Notes: a model not told the origin generated them from the sequence alone. Shown: positions 43,307-52,797, counted from the first letter of the stretch. The stretch is DNA of 64,000 nucleotides from Methylobacterium bullatum (GCA_902712845.1 LR743504.1:3570001-3634000); one strand, 5' to 3'. A program made the numbers and translations.

Positions 43307-44398
43307 TCAGATCGCGAGCCCGAGCTGGCGCGGTCCCTCCGTCTCGCCCTGCTGAAGGCCCGACAGGGAGACGCCGAGCAGGCGGACGCTGCGGCGGAGC
43401 GGGAACACCGTGCGGAGCAGTCCCAGCACCGACTGCATCATCGCATCGCGGCCGGCGACCGGGGCCTCGAAGGACTGCGCCCGGGTGATCTGGACGAAAT
43501 CCGAGAACTTCACCTTCAGCGTGACGGTGCGTCCCGAGACGCCCTTGGCGGTGCAGGAGGTCCAGACCTTGTCGATCAGCGGCGCCAATCGCTCCGCCAT
43601 GGCGTCGAACCCGGTGAGGTCCTCCGAGAAGGTGGTCTCCGCCCCCACCGATTTGCGGATGCGGTGGGCGCGCACCGGCCGCTCATCGATGCCGCGCGCC
43701 ACCGAATGATAATAGGCCGCCGAACTGCCGAAGGCCGCCTGCAGCTCCTCCAGGGAGCGGGCCTTCAAGTCGCGGCCGGTGAGGATGCCGAGGCGCTTCA
43801 TCTTCGCCTCCGTGACAGGGCCGACGCCGTGGAACCGGCCGATGGCCAGATCCTCGACGAAGCCCGGCCCCATCGCGGGCGTGATCACGAACAGCGCGTC
43901 GGGCTTGCGGAAATCCGAGGCGACCTTGGCGAGGAACTTGTTGTAGGAGACGCCGGCCGAGGCCACGAGGCCGGTCCTCGCGAGGATCTCAGCCCGGATC
44001 ACCCGCGCCACCTCGGTGGCGGTGGCCAGCCCCTGCAGGTTCTCGGTGACGTCGAGATAGGCCTCGTCGAGGGCCACCGGCTCGATGATCGCGGTATGCT
44101 CGGCGAACACTGCGCGGATCTCCTCCGAGATCGCCCGGTAGACCTCGAAGCGCGGCTTGACGAAGAGGAGGTCGGGGCACAGGCGCCGGGCGGTGACCGA
44201 GGGCATGGCCGAGCGGACCCCGAAGACCCGCGCCTCGTAGCTGGCGGCGGCCACCACGCCCCGCTCGCGCGACCCGCCGACCGCGAGGGGCCGGCCTCGC
44301 AGGGCCGGATCGTCCCGCTGCTCCACGGACGCGTAGAACGCGTCCATGTCGATATGGATGATCTTGCGGACGGGGGTATCGTCGCCGGGGCTCGACAT
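43307..44398 (-). CDS. dinB: DNA polymerase IV (Y-family, error-prone)
   Basis: A 363-residue translesion polymerase. The catalytic acidic residues are in IIHIDMDAFYASVEQRD near the N-terminus and EPVALDEAYLDVTE around residue 105. The thumb helix-hairpin-helix (FHGVGPVTEAKMKRLGI) and the little-finger domain (KSVGAETTFSEDL) follow, and the C-terminus ends in a short basic/Gln tail. Length is normal. A GTTC-N7-GTTC SOS box 74 bases upstream of the ATG suggests DNA-damage induction through LexA. Confidence 0.96.
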   Translation of the reverse strand: MSSPGDDTPVRKIIHIDMDAFYASVEQRDDPALRGRPLAVGGSRERGVVAAASYEARVFGVRSAMPSVTARRLCPDLLFVKPRFEVYRAISEEIRAVFAEHTAIIEPVALDEAYLDVTENLQGLATATEVARVIRAEILARTGLVASAGVSYNKFLAKVASDFRKPDALFVITPAMGPGFVEDLAIGRFHGVGPVTEAKMKRLGILTGRDLKARSLEELQAAFGSSAAYYHSVARGIDERPVRAHRIRKSVGAETTFSEDLTGFDAMAERLAPLIDKVWTSCTAKGVSGRTVTLKVKFSDFVQITRAQSFEAPVAGRDAMMQSVLGLLRTVFPLRRSVRLLGVSLSGLQQGETEGPRQLGLAI

Positions 44399-44757
44399 CG
44401 GATCGGGCTGTCACATCGGTGCGCGGGCAATGAGCGGGCGTCGTTGGGCAGACATCGGGGGAAGGCGCTGTGTTCGGTTTTTGTTCCTCGCGGTTTCAGG
44501 GGGCCGGGTCAACCCGGCCGGGGCTGGCGCCGCATTCTGGACTTTCCCGTGATGGGGCGCATGATCATTCACCTCCGGTTCGCCGGTGATCCCGTATCGT
44601 GCGCTGAACGGCCGGAGCCGGACCGTCGTCCCCGACGGGATGTCGAGCGCGCTCGGCCCGATCGGTTCGGCGCCGGAACGACCACCATGATGGGGGAGGG
44701 CGGCATTCCCCTGCACCATGGCGCTATCCCTCTCGAACCAGGCACGGGAGAACGACG
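44399..44757. other. Divergent region between dinB and the response regulator
   Basis: A 359-base region carrying the SOS box at 44472-44486 near dinB. The other side (44500-44757) leads to the response-regulator gene, with GGGAGA 6-8 bases before its ATG. No separate gene is supported. Confidence 0.45.
44472..44486. promoter_or_regulatory. LexA (SOS) box upstream of dinB
   Basis: GTTC (44472-44475), seven bases, GTTC (44483-44486), the alphaproteobacterial SOS-box pattern. It is 74 bases upstream of the dinB ATG. dinB is a common SOS gene, so this match is likely functional. Confidence 0.75.
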
Positions 44758-45249
44758 ATGCCAAGCGTCTCACAAAGTGTCTCTGCCAGAACTCCCGCTT
44801 CCCCGTCGTGCTCCGCACGAGAACCGACCGTGACCGGGAATCTCGCGAGGCACTCCAGGCGGGCTCTCCGGGGACGGCGCATCCTGGTGGTGGAGGACGA
44901 GTACTTCCTGGCCGATGAACTGGCGCGGGGCTTGGCCGAGGCCGAAGCCGAGGTGCTCGGTCCCATCGCCACCGTGGAGGGCGCCCTCGGCCTCCTCAAC
45001 GGGCCGTCCCCGCCCAACGCGGCCATCCTGGATGTGAACCTCGGAGGCGAGGACGTGTATCCGGTGGCCGATGCGCTCCTCGCCCTCGGCGTCCCGTTCC
45101 TGTTCACCACCGGCTACGACCAGGCGACGATCCTCGGCCGCTACGCGTCGGCCCGACTGCTGGAAAAGCCGATGGATATCGCGGCGGTGTTGCGAGAGCT
45201 CGACCTCATCCTCGACGGCAGGACCTCACGGACGGGCGCGGCCGGATAG
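44758..45249 (+). CDS. Single-domain response regulator (FATGUY-like)
   Basis: A 163-residue protein whose last 120 residues are a receiver domain: RILVVEDEYFLADELARGL (acidic pocket), AAILDVNLGG (phosphoacceptor Asp), FLFTTGYD (position of the FATGUY motif of alphaproteobacterial single-domain regulators), and LEKPMD (Lys-Pro). No output domain is fused. The N-terminal 40 residues are Ser/Arg-rich and of doubtful importance; a GTG at 44830 could start a shorter form. GGGAGA supports 44758. It lies directly upstream of the large HWE kinase and probably receives phosphate from such kinases. Confidence 0.82.
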   Translation: MPSVSQSVSARTPASPSCSAREPTVTGNLARHSRRALRGRRILVVEDEYFLADELARGLAEAEAEVLGPIATVEGALGLLNGPSPPNAAILDVNLGGEDVYPVADALLALGVPFLFTTGYDQATILGRYASARLLEKPMDIAAVLRELDLILDGRTSRTGAAG

Positions 45250-45388
45250 ACTTCGCTCGGCTCCGGAAAAGACATCGGCGGTCATCCGCGCGGGAATTTG
45301 ATCGAATCCTTGCGCGCGAGTAGAACTCAACATGTGTTCGGCACGCTCGACCGGTGCGACGGCGAGAGAACGGCGAGCGTCGAAAGAC

Positions 45389-48337
45389 ATGACACCGACG
45401 GTTTTGCCGGTTTGGTTCGCGGGCCTGGATGAGGTCCCGATCACCGACGCGTTGGTCACGCGTCCCGTACGCCCTCCCGACTACGGGGCGGAAGCCCATG
45501 CGCTGGCCGAACTGGCCCGGGATCTGGCCGTCAGCCCCGACACGGTCCTGCAGCGCATCGCGGACCTCCTCGTCGGGATGGGCATGGCCGGGTCGGCCGG
45601 GATCAGCGTCCTCGAACCGGACGAGGACCCGAAACGCTTCCGCCTGGCCGCGATCGCAGGATCATGGGCCGCGCATCGCGGCGGCACGATCCCCTTCGCC
45701 GAAAGCCCCTGTGGCATGACGGTGACCCGCAACACCCACCTGCTGTTCTCGCGCCCGCATGCCCGCCTTCCGGCCGCCTGTGTCGAGCCGCCCATCCAGG
45801 AACTCCTGCTGGTGCCGTTCCATGCCGGCGACAAGCCGGTCGGTACGCTCTGGGCCGGCACGCATGACCTCGATCGCACCTTCGACGGCGAGGATCTCAG
45901 GCTGCTCACGCGGCTGACGCACTTTGCCTCCGCCGCCTGCGTCATGACCCGGGCCCTCGATGAGGCGCGGGCCGCCGGGAGGAATCTGGAGAAGCGGGTC
46001 ACGGACCGCACCCGCGTTCTGACCGAAGCCCATGAGGGGTTGCGCAGAACGGAAGCGTGGCATCGGGCCGAACTGGAGCGGGAGGTGAGGGAGCGCACGG
46101 CCGAGCTGCAACTGAGCCGTGACCTGCTGCAGGCTACGCTGGACAGTTCCATGGACATGATCCAGGTCTTCGAGGCCGTCCGGGGCGCTTCGGGCGAGAT
46201 CGTCGATTTCCGCTGGCGGCTGAACAACCACACCGCGGAACGGACCCTTGGCGAGGTGAGGGGGCAAAGCCTGGTCGAACGCAGTCCGGACGCGGTCCGG
46301 GACGGCATCTTCGACGCCTTCCGGCAGGTCGTGGAGACGGGCCGGCCCTCGGTCGCCGAGCGTCGCCATGCGCACGGGCATCGCGACGGCTGGTTCCATC
46401 AATCGGTGGTGAAGCTCGGCGACGGCGTGGCGACCACCACCAGGGAGATGACCGCCTGGAAGGAGGCGCAGGAGGAGATCCTGCGTTTGCGCGACGAAGT
46501 CGCTCGAACGCAACTGGAGGAGAGCGAGGCGAAGTACCGCCACCTGTTCAACTCCATCGACGAAGGCTTCTGCATCGTCGAGATGATCTTCGACGACCGG
46601 CAGCGACCGGTCGACTACCGGTTCCTTTCCGTCAACCCTGCCTTCGATCAGCAGACCAGGCTCGACGACGTCATCGGCCGGACAATGCGGGACCTGCTCC
46701 CCGGGCTCGAGGCGAGCTGGTTCGAGACGTTCGGCCGGATCGCGCTGGACGGCGTGGCGGAACGGTTCGAACGCCAGTCCATCGCCCTCGGGTGCTGGTA
46801 CGAGGTCTATGCCTTCCGCCTCGGCACCGCCGAGCAGCGGCGGGTCGCCATCCTGTTCAAGGACATCCAGCCTCGCAAGCGCACCGAGGCGGCGCTTCGC
46901 GCGAGCGAGGAGCGGTTCCGTGCCTTCGTCACCGCCAGCTCGGACGTGGTCTACCGGATGACCCCGGACTGGTCCGAGTTGCAGCGGCTGGAGGGGCGCG
47001 CCTTCCGGAACGTCCCCGACCAGCCGAGCAGGACCTGGCTCGACCGCTACATCCGTCCCGACGATCAGGCGGAGGTCCGTGCGGCCGTCGACCGGGCGAT
47101 CGCGACGAGATCGATCTTCGAGCTGGAACATGCGGTGATCCGCAGCGACGGTTCGCTGGGCTGGTGCGTGTCACGGGCGGTCCCGACCCTCACCGACACG
47201 GGCGAGATCAAGGAATGGCTGGGGGCGGCCAGGGACGTGACGGCGCGCAGGAATGCCGAGACGGCGTTGCGCGAGAGCGAGGAGCGCCTCAGCCAGTTCG
47301 GCGAGGCCTCGTCCGACGTCCTCTGGATGCGCGATACCGCGACCTACCAATGGATCTATCTCACCCCGGCCTTCGAGACGATCTACGGCCTCGATCGCGT
47401 GACGGCCCTCTCCGGCGACCACCTGGTGAGCTGGGCCGAGCTGATCGTGCCGGACGATCGCGAACGCGCGGTGGGGAGCCTGCATCGCGTCCGGGCGGGC
47501 GAGCGTGTCACCTTCGAGTATCGCGTCAGGCGGCCCAGCGACGGCGGCATCCGCTGGATACGGGACACCGGCTTCCCCATGCGCGACGCCGCCGGCGCGG
47601 TATGCTGGATCGGCGGCGTCGGCCGGGACATCACCGAGGAAAAGGAGACGGCCGAGCATATGAGCGTGCTCGTGGCGGAGCTGCAGCACCGCACCCGCAA
47701 CCTCATGGGCGTGGTGCGCGCCACCGCGGACAAGACCTTGCGCAACAGCAGCGGCCTCGACGACTTCCGTGCGCGCTACGGCACGCGTCTGTCGGCCCTC
47801 GCCCGCGTGCAGGGATTGCTGTCCCGCCTCGCGGAGGGCGAGCGGGTCAGCTTCGACGAGCTGATCCGAAGCGAAGTGGCGGCCCTCGACGGCGAGGCAT
47901 CGCGGGTCAGGCTGAGGGGACCGAAGGCGGTGGCGCTGCGCTCGTCGACGGTGCAGATCTTCGCGCTGGCCCTGCACGAACTGGCGACGAACGCCCTGAA
48001 ATACGGCGCCCTCGCACAACCGCAGGCGCATCTCGAGATCCGCTGGCACGTGGAGAGTGCGGAGCCGGAGCGGGCCCCCTGGCTGCATGTGGATTGGCGT
48101 GAGCGCGGCGTGCGGATGCCGGCGCGGGATGGCCTGCCGCAGGGGAGCGGCTCGGGTCGCGAACTGATCGAGCGGGCGCTGCCCTACCAGCTCGGCGCCA
48201 GAACGACCTTCGTGATGGAATCGGACGGCGTTCACTGCACCATCGCACTGCCCGTGTCGGGACAGACGATCCGGGCGAGGGCCAAAGCCGCCTCACGGCG
48301 GAGTCCGGAGCCGGCCGATCCCGATCGCGGAGGATGA
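45389..48337 (+). CDS. GAF/PAS-containing HWE-family sensor histidine kinase
   Basis: A protein of about 982 residues (the ATG at 45332 would add 19). An N-terminal GAF domain (PDTVLQRIADLLVGMGM to ASAACVMTRAL) is followed by a coiled coil, then four PAS-type repeats (starts near LLQATLDSSMDMIQVF, YRHLFNSIDEGFCIVE, FRAFVTASSDVVYRM and LSQFGEASSDVLWMRD, each ending in an E/K/R-rich linker). The C-terminal HWE kinase has the phosphoacceptor in VLVAELQHRTRNLMGVVRA, the N box HELATNALKYGAL and the family's W-x-E in HVDWRERG. No transmembrane segment, so it is a cytosolic sensor. The neighbouring single-domain regulator is a likely partner. Confidence 0.9.
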   Translation: MTPTVLPVWFAGLDEVPITDALVTRPVRPPDYGAEAHALAELARDLAVSPDTVLQRIADLLVGMGMAGSAGISVLEPDEDPKRFRLAAIAGSWAAHRGGTIPFAESPCGMTVTRNTHLLFSRPHARLPAACVEPPIQELLLVPFHAGDKPVGTLWAGTHDLDRTFDGEDLRLLTRLTHFASAACVMTRALDEARAAGRNLEKRVTDRTRVLTEAHEGLRRTEAWHRAELEREVRERTAELQLSRDLLQATLDSSMDMIQVFEAVRGASGEIVDFRWRLNNHTAERTLGEVRGQSLVERSPDAVRDGIFDAFRQVVETGRPSVAERRHAHGHRDGWFHQSVVKLGDGVATTTREMTAWKEAQEEILRLRDEVARTQLEESEAKYRHLFNSIDEGFCIVEMIFDDRQRPVDYRFLSVNPAFDQQTRLDDVIGRTMRDLLPGLEASWFETFGRIALDGVAERFERQSIALGCWYEVYAFRLGTAEQRRVAILFKDIQPRKRTEAALRASEERFRAFVTASSDVVYRMTPDWSELQRLEGRAFRNVPDQPSRTWLDRYIRPDDQAEVRAAVDRAIATRSIFELEHAVIRSDGSLGWCVSRAVPTLTDTGEIKEWLGAARDVTARRNAETALRESEERLSQFGEASSDVLWMRDTATYQWIYLTPAFETIYGLDRVTALSGDHLVSWAELIVPDDRERAVGSLHRVRAGERVTFEYRVRRPSDGGIRWIRDTGFPMRDAAGAVCWIGGVGRDITEEKETAEHMSVLVAELQHRTRNLMGVVRATADKTLRNSSGLDDFRARYGTRLSALARVQGLLSRLAEGERVSFDELIRSEVAALDGEASRVRLRGPKAVALRSSTVQIFALALHELATNALKYGALAQPQAHLEIRWHVESAEPERAPWLHVDWRERGVRMPARDGLPQGSGSGRELIERALPYQLGARTTFVMESDGVHCTIALPVSGQTIRARAKAASRRSPEPADPDRGG

Positions 48338-48559
48338 GGAGGCCTGCCCGCTCGCATTGGCCGCCCGGAGACGGTCCGAAAGTGAAGCCCCGGACGGGGT
48401 GGCGACGATCGAGACACCACGCAACGGCCGGCACCGCCCTCCGCAAGCTATTACCCTCCCATCCGATGAGGTTAACCGGCGAGGATCGAGCCTTTAATGC
48501 AGGTGAATGACCCTGCAATGACAATTCCCTATTCGCGCCCTATGTGCGAAGAAGAAAGA

Positions 48560-49348
48560 ATGCCGCGCTATTTCATCCACAAGCTTGAGCAGTTCACGAA
48601 GCTCTCCTGCGACGACCGGCAGGCCTTGGAGAACGCGGCCTGCAAACGGCGGACCATTGCGAAGCACTCCGACATCATCAGCGAGGGTGACGATCCTCAT
48701 CACGTCGACCTGATCCTCGACGGATGGGCGTGCCGCTCCACGCATCTCGACGATGGCCGGCGCCAGATCATCTCCATCTTCGTACCCGGCGACCTCTGCG
48801 ACAGCCACGTCTACCTCCTGCGCGAGATGGACCATTCCATCGTGGCCCTCACCCCCGTCAGGCTGGCCGAGATCTCGCGCGCCGCGCTGGAGCGGGTGGC
48901 CAACGACACTATGCGGGTGACGAAGGCGTTGTGGTGGGACACCCTGGTGACGGTGGCGGTTCAGCGCGAAGGGACGATCGACCTCGGCCAGCGCACGGCC
49001 CCGGAGCGTCTCGGCCACCTGTTCTGCGAACTGTTCCTGCGTCTGCGCGGGGTCGGTCCGACGGGCGGCTCCAGCTGTGAGCTCCCCCTGGCCCAGGTGG
49101 AACCGGCGGATGCCCTGGGCCTCTTGAACGTGCATATCGACCGCACGCTCCAGGACTTGCGGCGTGCCGGCCGGATCGTGCTCAAGGGCGGGCGCCTGAC
49201 CATTCTCGACTTCGATGCCCTGCGGAAGGGCATCGCTGTACAACCCGAACGACCTGCACCTCGACCGCGAAGGTCGTCACTTCGATGCCGACGGATCGGT
49301 GTGATGCCGAACCGGTCTCCCCTCAAGCACCCCGTGGAACTGCGATGA
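48560..49348 (+). CDS. Crp/Fnr-family transcriptional regulator
   Basis: A protein of about 262 residues. A cyclic-nucleotide-binding-type beta barrel (DIISEGDDPHHVDLILDGWACRS, IISIFVPGDLCDSHVYLL) is followed by a dimer helix and a winged helix-turn-helix (DALGLLNVHIDRTLQDLRRAGRIVLKGGRLTILD). No cysteine cluster for an Fnr iron-sulfur centre is seen. GAAGAAAGA supports the ATG at 48560; upstream in-frame starts exist. Its stop overlaps the ATG of the next gene (ATGA). Such Crp-like proteins are often paired with HWE kinases in this group. Confidence 0.88.
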   Translation: MPRYFIHKLEQFTKLSCDDRQALENAACKRRTIAKHSDIISEGDDPHHVDLILDGWACRSTHLDDGRRQIISIFVPGDLCDSHVYLLREMDHSIVALTPVRLAEISRAALERVANDTMRVTKALWWDTLVTVAVQREGTIDLGQRTAPERLGHLFCELFLRLRGVGPTGGSSCELPLAQVEPADALGLLNVHIDRTLQDLRRAGRIVLKGGRLTILDFDALRKGIAVQPERPAPRPRRSSLRCRRIGVMPNRSPLKHPVELR

Positions 49349-50034
49349 CGATGGGATCAGACCCGACGGGCGCCGAGGAACGGACGGTGCTGCTGGCCGA
49401 GCTGCAGCACCGGGTGCGCAACACGCTGGCGACGATGCGGCTGATCGCCCGGCGCTCGGCGGAGTTCAGCGAGAGCCTGGAAGACTACACCGCGCATCTC
49501 GACGGGCGGCTGGCCGCCTTGGCACGGGTGCAGAACGTCATCATCCAGAACCCCACGGCCGGGGTCGATCTCGACCGCCTCGTTACCGACGAGCTCACGA
49601 GCGCGCTCGCCTACCAGGATGGGCGCACGCGTGTGGACGGACCGGATCTGAGGCTGCATCTGCGCGCGGCCGAGCCCCTCGCCCTCGCACTGCACGAACT
49701 CTCGACGAACGCCCTCAAGTTCGGAGCTCTGGCCACGCCGACGGGCCGCCTCACGGTGATCTGGCGGATCGAGGAAGGGGAGGGCGGCCCCCACCTCGTC
49801 TTCGACTGGTTGGAGCGCGGCGTGCCCCTGAACCGGGACGAGCCTCGTCGCAAGGGGTTCGGCACGATCGTGCTGGAAGAGATGCTGGCCTACAACCTGA
49901 AGGCCGCGACGAGCCTCACCTTCGCGCCCGACGGCCTGCATGTTCGCCTGACGCTGCCCCTCACCAGTCGGACCTTGCACACCGGGACCGGCCACGCCTC
50001 GCCGCTCCTCCACCCGCCGGATGGCCAACTCTGA
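49345..50034 (+). CDS. Small HWE-family histidine kinase
   Basis: A 229-residue protein consisting of little more than the catalytic core: phosphoacceptor helix VLLAELQHRVRNTLATMRLI, dimer helix, N box LALHELSTNALKFGALA, the W-x-E motif DWLERGVPL and a Gly-rich region (RRKGFGTIVLEEML). No sensor domain is fused, so input probably comes from a partner. It is translationally coupled to the upstream Crp-like regulator. A perfect hairpin follows. Confidence 0.88.
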   Translation: MTMGSDPTGAEERTVLLAELQHRVRNTLATMRLIARRSAEFSESLEDYTAHLDGRLAALARVQNVIIQNPTAGVDLDRLVTDELTSALAYQDGRTRVDGPDLRLHLRAAEPLALALHELSTNALKFGALATPTGRLTVIWRIEEGEGGPHLVFDWLERGVPLNRDEPRRKGFGTIVLEEMLAYNLKAATSLTFAPDGLHVRLTLPLTSRTLHTGTGHASPLLHPPDGQL

Positions 50035-50042
50035 GAGTGCTG

Positions 50043-50077
50043 ACAAAACTCCCGATCACGGGCAGCGGGAGTTTTGT
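50043..50077 (+). terminator. Strong hairpin after the HWE kinase
   Basis: A perfect 12-bp stem (ACAAAACTCCCG at 50043-50054 with CGGGAGTTTTGT at 50066-50077) with an 11-base loop. It lies between convergent genes and has T or A stretches inside the arms on both strands, so it may work in both directions. Confidence 0.8.
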
Positions 50078-50204
50078 AAGAGACACCAAACAGGTTTCGC
50101 AGACGTGCCCCGGGTTCCGCGAAGCCCGCTGAGCGGGCCATGGAAAGACGCCTCGCGCCGGTCAGGCGCGGCGTTCTTCTCCTCGGCGGCGGGCACCTGC
50201 GCCG

Positions 50205-50876
50205 TCACGACAGGCCCAGAGCCGTCGCGAGGTGCTCGCGCGCCCGGCTCACCCGGCTCTTCACGGTACCGACCGGACAGCCGAGGATGGCGGCCGCTTC
50301 CTCGTGCCGGAGCCCGTCCACCGTCACCAGCAGCAAGGTCTCGCGCTGCTCCGCGGGGAGGGCGTCCAAGGCGCCCTGCAACGCGACGAGCGCGACCCGG
50401 TGCTCCTGGTCGGGGGGCGAGGACAAGGCCCCCGCGATGGCCCCATCGACGTCCTCGATCTCGCGTCGCAGGCGCTTGCGCTGGTTCAGGTGGGCATTGC
50501 GCAGGATCGTGAACAACCATGCGACGAGATTGGTGCCCTCCTTGAAGCGGGACCGGTGTTCCCAGGCCCGCATCAAGGTCGCCTGGACCATGTCGTCGGC
50601 TTCCGCGGTGTTGCCGGTACGAAGGAGGGCGAAGCGACGCAGGCGCGGCACGAGAGCGATGAGGTCGTCGCCGAACGCCTTGGTAATCTGACGTTCAGCC
50701 TCCGCGTCGAGCAGGGCGGCCCTCAGTCGAAGCAAGACCCGGCCGAGCCGCGTATCGGTGTCGACCGCGCTGGCGCTGGGAATGAGTTCGTCCAGTCGCC
50801 GTCCGATCTGGTCCTGGACATGACGGGGCAGTCCCTCGCTCGGCGAAGGTTCGTCGGAGAGTATACTGGCATGCAT
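50205..50876 (-). CDS. ECF RNA polymerase sigma factor
   Basis: A 223-residue sigma factor. Region 2 includes LVPRLRRFALLRTGNTAEADDMVQATLMRAW and NLVAWLFTILRN; region 4 includes ALDALPAEQRETLLLVTVDGLRHEEAAAILGCPVGTVKSRVSRARE. The sequence is close in style to the alphaproteobacterial EcfG/ECF15 group that drives the general stress response. However, no nepR or phyR gene adjoins it, so it may be a secondary paralogue. An N-terminal extension of about 60 residues precedes region 2. Divergent from the PAS-LuxR gene. Confidence 0.92.
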   Translation of the reverse strand: MHASILSDEPSPSEGLPRHVQDQIGRRLDELIPSASAVDTDTRLGRVLLRLRAALLDAEAERQITKAFGDDLIALVPRLRRFALLRTGNTAEADDMVQATLMRAWEHRSRFKEGTNLVAWLFTILRNAHLNQRKRLRREIEDVDGAIAGALSSPPDQEHRVALVALQGALDALPAEQRETLLLVTVDGLRHEEAAAILGCPVGTVKSRVSRAREHLATALGLS

Positions 50877-51081
50877 AGGGAGGATGCGTCCTTTCTCCGG
50901 ACAACGACCGGGTGTGTCCGCCCCTCTACGATGGAATATGCGTATCTGGTTGTGGCTGATCCCTCGCGTTCACGTCAATGATACAGATATACCAGACAAT
51001 ATCTTGCGCGGTCCGGAACCGTCGCTCGTCGTCCCCTGTTACGGCTCGGTTCCATCCAAGCAGTCAGGAAGGCGGTCGCAG

Positions 51082-52542
51082 GTGACGATTGGCGTCGACA
51101 GGCATGAGCTTCGGCAGATCGTCGCCGGCCTCAGCGAGGGCGTGATCCTGGTAGAGCCCGATCAGACCATCGCCTACGCCAACGAGGCCGCGCTCGCGAT
51201 GCACGGGGCCGAGACCGTCGGCGAGCTCGGCGAAACCGTGGACGCCTACCGCGAGCGTTTCGCCCTGCGCTACCGCAACAATCACACCCCGAACCAGTCT
51301 CCGATGGAACGGGTCGTCTCGGGCGAGCGCTTCCACAACGTCATCGTCGAGGTGACGCGGACCGACCGGCCCGATGTCGACGTCGTGCACTCGCTGCGCA
51401 GTCTCGTGGCCACGGACCGCGACGGCAACCTGAGCTGCCTCGCCCTCATCCTGAAGGACGTATCGGGGCAGTTCGAGGCCGAGGAACGGTTCGAGGCCAC
51501 CTTCAACGCCAACCCCGCGCCGGCAGTGATCTGCCGACTCTCGGACCTGCGCCACGTCAAGGTGAACCACGGCTTTCTGGAGATGACCGGCTACACCCGC
51601 GAGGCCGTCATCGGCCGCAGCGTCTACGAGGTCGACGTGCTGGCCGGGGCCCGCAGCCGGGACCTGGCGATCTCGCGCCTGAACAGCGGCGGAACCATCC
51701 CGCAGATGGAAGCCTGCCTCGACCTGCCGGATGGCGGATCGCGCTACGTCATCGTCGCCGGCCAGCCCATCGAATGGGGCGACGAGCCCTGCATGCTGTT
51801 CACCTTCGCCGACCTGGACCTGCGCAAGAAGGCGGAGACGGCCCTGCGCCAGAGCGAGGAGCGTTTCGCCAAGGCGTTCCACATGGCCCCGGCACCGACC
51901 CTTCTGGCGCGCGTCGAAGACTTCTCCATCACCGGTGCGAACGAGGCCTTCACCCGGGTCTTCGGCTATGGCGCCGACACGGTGTCCGGGCGCTCGCCGG
52001 CCGATCTCCGGCTCTGGGTCCACGATGCCGCACGGACCAAGTTCGAGACGGCGGTGGCACGCACCGGTCACGTGCTCGGCCTGGAAGCGTGCCTGCGCCA
52101 CGAGGACGGCGCCGATTTCGACTGCCTGGTATCGGCCGAGCGCGTCGAGATCGGCGACCGGACGTTCGCCCTCATGGTCCTGCAGGACATCACCGAGCGC
52201 AAGCGCACGGAGCGCGAACTGTTCGACGCCATCGAGGCGGTGATAGCCGACACCTCCTGGTTCAGCCGCGGGCTGATCGAAAAGCTCGCCAACCTGCGCC
52301 GGCCGGGGAGCGAGCACCAGGACGGCATCGTCCCGAACCTCACGGTCCGCGAGCGGCAGATCCTCGACCTCATCTGCCGGGGGCTCGGGGACGACGCCAT
52401 CGCCAGGCGGCTCAACCTGTCCAGGAACACGGTGCGCAACCACTCGGCGTCGCTCTACCGGAAACTCGACGTGCACAAGCGCTCCGAGGCCATCGTCTGG
52501 GGCCGCAGCAATGGGTTCCCGTCCTCCGATACTAGCCAATAA
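51082..52542 (+). CDS. PAS-domain LuxR-type transcriptional regulator
   Basis: A protein of about 486 residues. Three PAS-like domains (starts near LSEGVILVEPDQTIAYANEAAL, FEATFNANPAPAVICRL and FAKAFHMAPAPTLLARV) are followed by a C-terminal LuxR helix-turn-helix (LTVRERQILDLICRGLGDDAIARRLNLSRNTVRNHSASLYRKLDVHKRSEAI). No kinase or receiver domain is present. The GTG at 51082 is chosen because the upstream in-frame region (from ATG 50884) looks like promoter DNA. It is divergent from the ECF sigma gene. Confidence 0.85.
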   Translation: MTIGVDRHELRQIVAGLSEGVILVEPDQTIAYANEAALAMHGAETVGELGETVDAYRERFALRYRNNHTPNQSPMERVVSGERFHNVIVEVTRTDRPDVDVVHSLRSLVATDRDGNLSCLALILKDVSGQFEAEERFEATFNANPAPAVICRLSDLRHVKVNHGFLEMTGYTREAVIGRSVYEVDVLAGARSRDLAISRLNSGGTIPQMEACLDLPDGGSRYVIVAGQPIEWGDEPCMLFTFADLDLRKKAETALRQSEERFAKAFHMAPAPTLLARVEDFSITGANEAFTRVFGYGADTVSGRSPADLRLWVHDAARTKFETAVARTGHVLGLEACLRHEDGADFDCLVSAERVEIGDRTFALMVLQDITERKRTERELFDAIEAVIADTSWFSRGLIEKLANLRRPGSEHQDGIVPNLTVRERQILDLICRGLGDDAIARRLNLSRNTVRNHSASLYRKLDVHKRSEAIVWGRSNGFPSSDTSQ

Positions 52543-52635
52543 AAACCTCGTAACCGGTATATCTGCATCATTGCTCCCCGGAGCTGGCGTGCCACTTGAG
52601 GCTGGGTGTCAATCGCTGAGGCATTGGAGCACCCC

Positions 52636-52797
52636 GTGAGCGCGCAAAAGACGACCGACACTTCCGACAAGCTCAAGGGCTCGGTGAAGGAGGCCATCGG
52701 AAAGTTGGTCGGCGACCCCAAAGTCGAAGCCGAGGGCAAGTCTCAGCAAAAATTACCGACGCCCGACGTGAAACCAAAGACCACCCCCAAGCCGTAA
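52636..52797 (+). CDS. Short CsbD-like protein
   Basis: A 53-residue, Lys/Glu-rich protein with the CsbD core (SDKLKGSVKEAIGKLVGDPKVEAEGKSQQ) and a Pro/Lys-rich tail (TPDVKPKTTPKP). The GTG at 52636 is preceded by GGAG; another GTG lies at 52606. CsbD proteins are stress-induced and probably disordered. It is the first of three CsbD-type genes within 2 kb. Confidence 0.75.
   Translation: MSAQKTTDTSDKLKGSVKEAIGKLVGDPKVEAEGKSQQKLPTPDVKPKTTPKP

Noticed and set aside
51015..51040. GGAAC-N17-TGTT as an EcfG-type promoter before the PAS-LuxR gene
   Set aside because: The -10 half is off by one base from CGTT and no similar site precedes the CsbD genes; too weak to annotate.
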